From: Oceanococcus atlanticus
Lineage (GTDB): Bacteria; Pseudomonadota; Gammaproteobacteria; Nevskiales; Oceanococcaceae
DNA length: 64,000 nucleotides
NCBI RefSeq assembly: GCF_002088235.1
Contig: NZ_AQQV01000004.1
Span: 143,553 to 207,552 of the forward strand
Reading direction: 5' to 3'
The notes under the pieces are model-generated. The model was not told the DNA's origin and ran no database searches. It saw only the letters and a list, made by a program, of their open reading frames with translations. Below are positions 61,788-64,000 of the stretch, one piece after another. Made by a program: the position numbers and the translations under genes. How positions within the stretch are numbered: position 1 is the first letter of the stretch; each line of letters opens with the position of its first letter.

Positions 61788-62786
61788 GTGTCTGACGCTG
61801 TCTACAAGAAACTGTCGCTGTTCACACTGATTCTTTGCTTTGGCATCGTCGTGCTGGGGGCTTATGTGCGCCTGTCCGACGCCGGGCTTGGTTGTCCTGA
61901 CTGGCCGGGCTGCTATGGCAAGATTCTGGTGCCCGCGGCTGAAGTTGCACAGGCCCACGCCGGTCATGCTGACCGACCTCTGGAGGCGGCCAAGGCTTGG
62001 AAGGAAATGGTTCATCGCTATTTCGCTTCAAGCTTGGGTTTGTTGATCATTGCCTTGGCTGTGTTCGGCTGGAAGCGGGGGCTGCCGCGTAGCCTTTTGC
62101 TTGGCCTGGTCGGTGTGGTGATCTTCCAGGGCATCCTGGGGATGTGGACGGTGACCTGGCAACTCAAGCCTCTGGCCGTTAGTGCACATCTGCTTGGTGG
62201 GATGACCACCTTGAGCATGTTGCTGTGGTTGCGTCTATTGCTAAACCCTGCGCCGATAGGGGCGGGCTTGAGTGCCTTGCGCGGATTTGCTGCAGCGGCG
62301 TTGCTGGTGCTGATCGGGCAGATTTTCCTCGGAGGTTGGACCAGCAGTAACTACGCGGCCTTGGCTTGCCCGGATTTCCCCACCTGTCACGGGCAGTGGT
62401 GGCCGGCGGATACAGATTTTTCCAACGCCTTTGTCTTGTGGCATGGCCTGGGCATCAACTTCGAGTACGGCATACTTGAGAGCCCCGCGCGCACCGCAAT
62501 ACACCTGACTCACCGGGTGGGCGCTGTTGTCACCGCGTTAACCCTTTTTACTCTGGCGCTTTGCATCTGGCGGCGAACCCAGGCGCGAGGTCTGGCCCTG
62601 TTGCTCGGTGGCGCTCTAACCTTGCAGCTGGCTTTGGGAATAGCCAGCGTCAAACTCGGCTTGCCGCTGCTCATCGCGGCCGCGCATAACGCCGGCGCGG
62701 CCCTGCTGGCGCTCGTGGTTGTGGCCATCAATGTGCAGGCGCGCCGCGAACGTCCTGTCTCCGCAGCTGTGGTGGCCTCGGCATGA
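61788..62786 (+). CDS. ctaA: Heme A synthase (CtaA/Cox15)
   Basis: 332 residues from a GTG at 61788, with eight helices in two repeats. YVRLSDAGLGCPDWPGCYGK, MVHRYFASSLGLL, VSAHLLGGMTTLSML, TSSNYAALACPDFPTCHGQWWP, AIHLTHRVGAVVTAL and AAHNAGAALLALVVV supply the heme-ligand histidines and paired cysteines. It oxidises heme O to heme A. Overlaps ctaB by 4 nt. Confidence 0.97.
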   Translation: MSDAVYKKLSLFTLILCFGIVVLGAYVRLSDAGLGCPDWPGCYGKILVPAAEVAQAHAGHADRPLEAAKAWKEMVHRYFASSLGLLIIALAVFGWKRGLPRSLLLGLVGVVIFQGILGMWTVTWQLKPLAVSAHLLGGMTTLSMLLWLRLLLNPAPIGAGLSALRGFAAAALLVLIGQIFLGGWTSSNYAALACPDFPTCHGQWWPADTDFSNAFVLWHGLGINFEYGILESPARTAIHLTHRVGAVVTALTLFTLALCIWRRTQARGLALLLGGALTLQLALGIASVKLGLPLLIAAAHNAGAALLALVVVAINVQARRERPVSAAVVASA

Positions 62787-63685
62787 GCAGTACAACACAG
62801 TCGATGCCGTTGCCGCGCTGGCGTGAATACTACGAGCTGACCAAACCTCGTGTGGTTCTTCTGCTCGTCTTTACGGCCGTTATCGGCATGTTTCTAGCCA
62901 CCCCCGGCATCGTGCCCTGGCCTGTGCTGATTGGCGGCAGTGCGGGTATTTGGCTTTGCTCGGCTTGTGCTGCCGTGCTCAACCAGTGGGCCGACCGTGA
63001 GGCGGATGCACGTATGGCGCGCACACGGCGACGCCCGTTGCCGACCGGCACTCTGAGTGACGTCCAGGCGCTGGGCTTCGCTGCGGTACTGGGTATCACT
63101 GGTGCGGCCTTGCTGTACTGGCTGACCAATACGCTGACAATGTGGCTGACGCTGATTTCCCTGGTCGGTTACGCGGTGATCTACACCCTGTTTCTGAAGC
63201 GCGCGACGCCTCAGAACATCGTCATCGGTGGAGCTGCTGGAGCGGCGCCGCCACTGCTTGGCTGGACCGCAGTCACCGGCGAGGTGCACGCCCACGCCTT
63301 GATCCTTTTTCTGATTATTTTTGCCTGGACCCCGCCACACTTCTGGGCCCTGGCCATCGATCGCCGGGATGAGTACGCGCGAGCGGGCATTCCCATGCTG
63401 CCGGTTACCCATGGGGTGCAATTCACCAGCTTGCAGATCCTGCTTTACACCGCAATCCTTTTTGCGGTGGCGCTGCTGCCCTATGTCGCGCAGATGAGCG
63501 GCTGGCTTTATCTGGCTGGTGCGTTGCCACTTGGCGTGCTGTACCTGTTGTGGTCTTGGCAGCTGGTGCGTAAACCCGTTGATGATCTGCCACGCAAACT
63601 GTTCAACTATTCGATCATATATCTGATGGCGATATTTGCATTGTTGCTGCTGGATCACTATCTGCTGCCGGTTGTGGCGGTTTAG
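62783..63685 (+). CDS. ctaB: Protoheme IX farnesyltransferase (heme O synthase)
   Basis: 300 residues with about nine helices. YYELTKPRVVLLLVFTAVIGMFLA, CAAVLNQWADREADARMARTRRRPLPTG (first Asp-rich motif), GAAPPLLGWTAVTG, FAWTPPHFWALAIDRRDEYARAGIPMLPVTHG (second). It farnesylates heme B, feeding ctaA. Also known as cyoE. Confidence 0.97.
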   Translation: MSSTTQSMPLPRWREYYELTKPRVVLLLVFTAVIGMFLATPGIVPWPVLIGGSAGIWLCSACAAVLNQWADREADARMARTRRRPLPTGTLSDVQALGFAAVLGITGAALLYWLTNTLTMWLTLISLVGYAVIYTLFLKRATPQNIVIGGAAGAAPPLLGWTAVTGEVHAHALILFLIIFAWTPPHFWALAIDRRDEYARAGIPMLPVTHGVQFTSLQILLYTAILFAVALLPYVAQMSGWLYLAGALPLGVLYLLWSWQLVRKPVDDLPRKLFNYSIIYLMAIFALLLLDHYLLPVVAV

Positions 63686-63878
63686 CTGCCACCACAAGGC
63701 ATCGGTGCAGTGCTGTCTCGAATGGATTGGCAGCAATGGGCTCCGCTTACGGCTCTGAAACCGCGCGAGCTGCTCTGGAAATGCGTTGGCTGAGCGTTTC
63801 CCAAGTGCTGCAAATGCCCGTAAATACGTGGCAAGAGCAGGTCAAACTGAAAATTTTACGAAGAAGTGAAAAAAACAG
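63686..63878. other. Intergenic region before the rRNA promoter
   Basis: Holds a 48-codon open frame (63736-63882) without a ribosome site, which I do not call a gene, and an A-rich tract at 63851-63877 (AAATTTT, GTGAAAAAAAC) that could act as an UP element for the promoter directly downstream. No ctaB terminator was seen. Confidence 0.5.
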
Positions 63879-63906
63879 TTGACGCCTCAGAGGGGGCGTG
63901 TATCAT
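63879..63906 (+). promoter_or_regulatory. Strong promoter, probable rRNA operon P1
   Basis: -35 TTGACG (63879-63884) and -10 TATCAT (63901-63906) with 16-nt spacing, an A-rich UP-like tract upstream and a GC-rich discriminator (ACGCCTCCC) downstream, all typical of stringently controlled rRNA promoters. Start near 63913. Confidence 0.75.
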
Positions 63907-64000
63907 ACGCCTCCCTTGACGAGCAGCCTGCTTCACACGAGCGGGGCGAGACGTCAAAAGTTCTTTAAAAATCAAGCAAGTAATTTGTGCGGGTGCTCCT
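63907..64000 (+). other. Probable rRNA operon leader (16S gene beyond the window)
   Basis: GTTCTTTAAAAATCAAGCAAG (63959-63980, boxA-like) and AATTTGTGCGGGTGCTCC at the window end are the pattern of the leader upstream of 16S rRNA in gammaproteobacteria. No mature rRNA sequence is reached. Confidence 0.7.

Noticed and set aside
63736..63882. 48-codon open frame after ctaB
   Set aside because: No ribosome site, runs into the rRNA promoter -35, and no recognisable sequence.

Overview
The window reads as ordinary chromosome of a GC-rich gammaproteobacterium. Supporting signs are the pilMNOPQ-aroKB-gltBD-hemE order with divergent ponA, the yicC / rph-rdgB-hemW and gmk-rpoZ-spoT-ridA-recG blocks, type A L31, hexameric-type citrate synthase, and an aa3 oxidase operon with ctaG, surf1, ctaA and ctaB. 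The gene order resembles Pseudomonas, but damX is absent, gltA sits between ponA and maeB, and an S46 exopeptidase is present, which is more like the Xanthomonadales/Nevskiales side. The genus-level placement is a guess. I saw no insertion sequences, phage genes, CRISPR arrays or tRNAs.

Layout. 1-1143: a PspA-like gene cut by the window edge, diverging across a TGTTCA-type palindrome from two small membrane-anchored unknown proteins. 1128-3297: arsC-like reductase, DUF167 protein, orphan PAS histidine kinase. 3384-4417: mdh with its terminator. 4442-9539: the most distinctive locus. A tight cydA-cydB-sqr operon (short-Q-loop cytochrome bd oxidase plus sulfide:quinone oxidoreductase) is preceded by a textbook -24/-12 sigma-54 promoter and a perfect inverted repeat, and is divergent from a FisR-like sigma-54 activator carrying three cysteines spaced as in the sulfane-sulfur sensor FisR. 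Together these suggest a self-contained sulfide-detoxifying, sulfide-resistant respiratory unit. 9540-20209: gltB-gltD-pyrF-hemE-S46 peptidase-tag, all leftward. 20210-28022: dgt, aroB, aroK and the type IV pilus alignment/secretin operon pilMNOPQ.

28188-34155: ponA with a coupled unknown gene, then gltA, maeB and rpmE leftward. 34196-37572: rph-rdgB-hemW and a PP2C phosphatase with an unclear start. 37474-48037: yicC, three accessory genes (GNAT, small membrane protein, lipoprotein hydrolase), gmk, rpoZ, spoT, ridA, recG, ubiA. 48054-51671: comF divergent from bioB-bioF-bioD, with a BirA-type operator over the bioB promoter. 51810-55375: a Rieske oxygenase, a 2Fe-2S ferredoxin behind a hairpin, and a convergent molybdopterin oxidoreductase. 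55737-63685: cytochrome c oxidase (ctaC, ctaD, a 38-residue membrane peptide, ctaG, ctaE), its assembly gene surf1 and heme A synthesis (ctaA, ctaB). The window ends inside what looks like the promoter and leader of a ribosomal RNA operon; the 16S gene itself lies beyond the edge.
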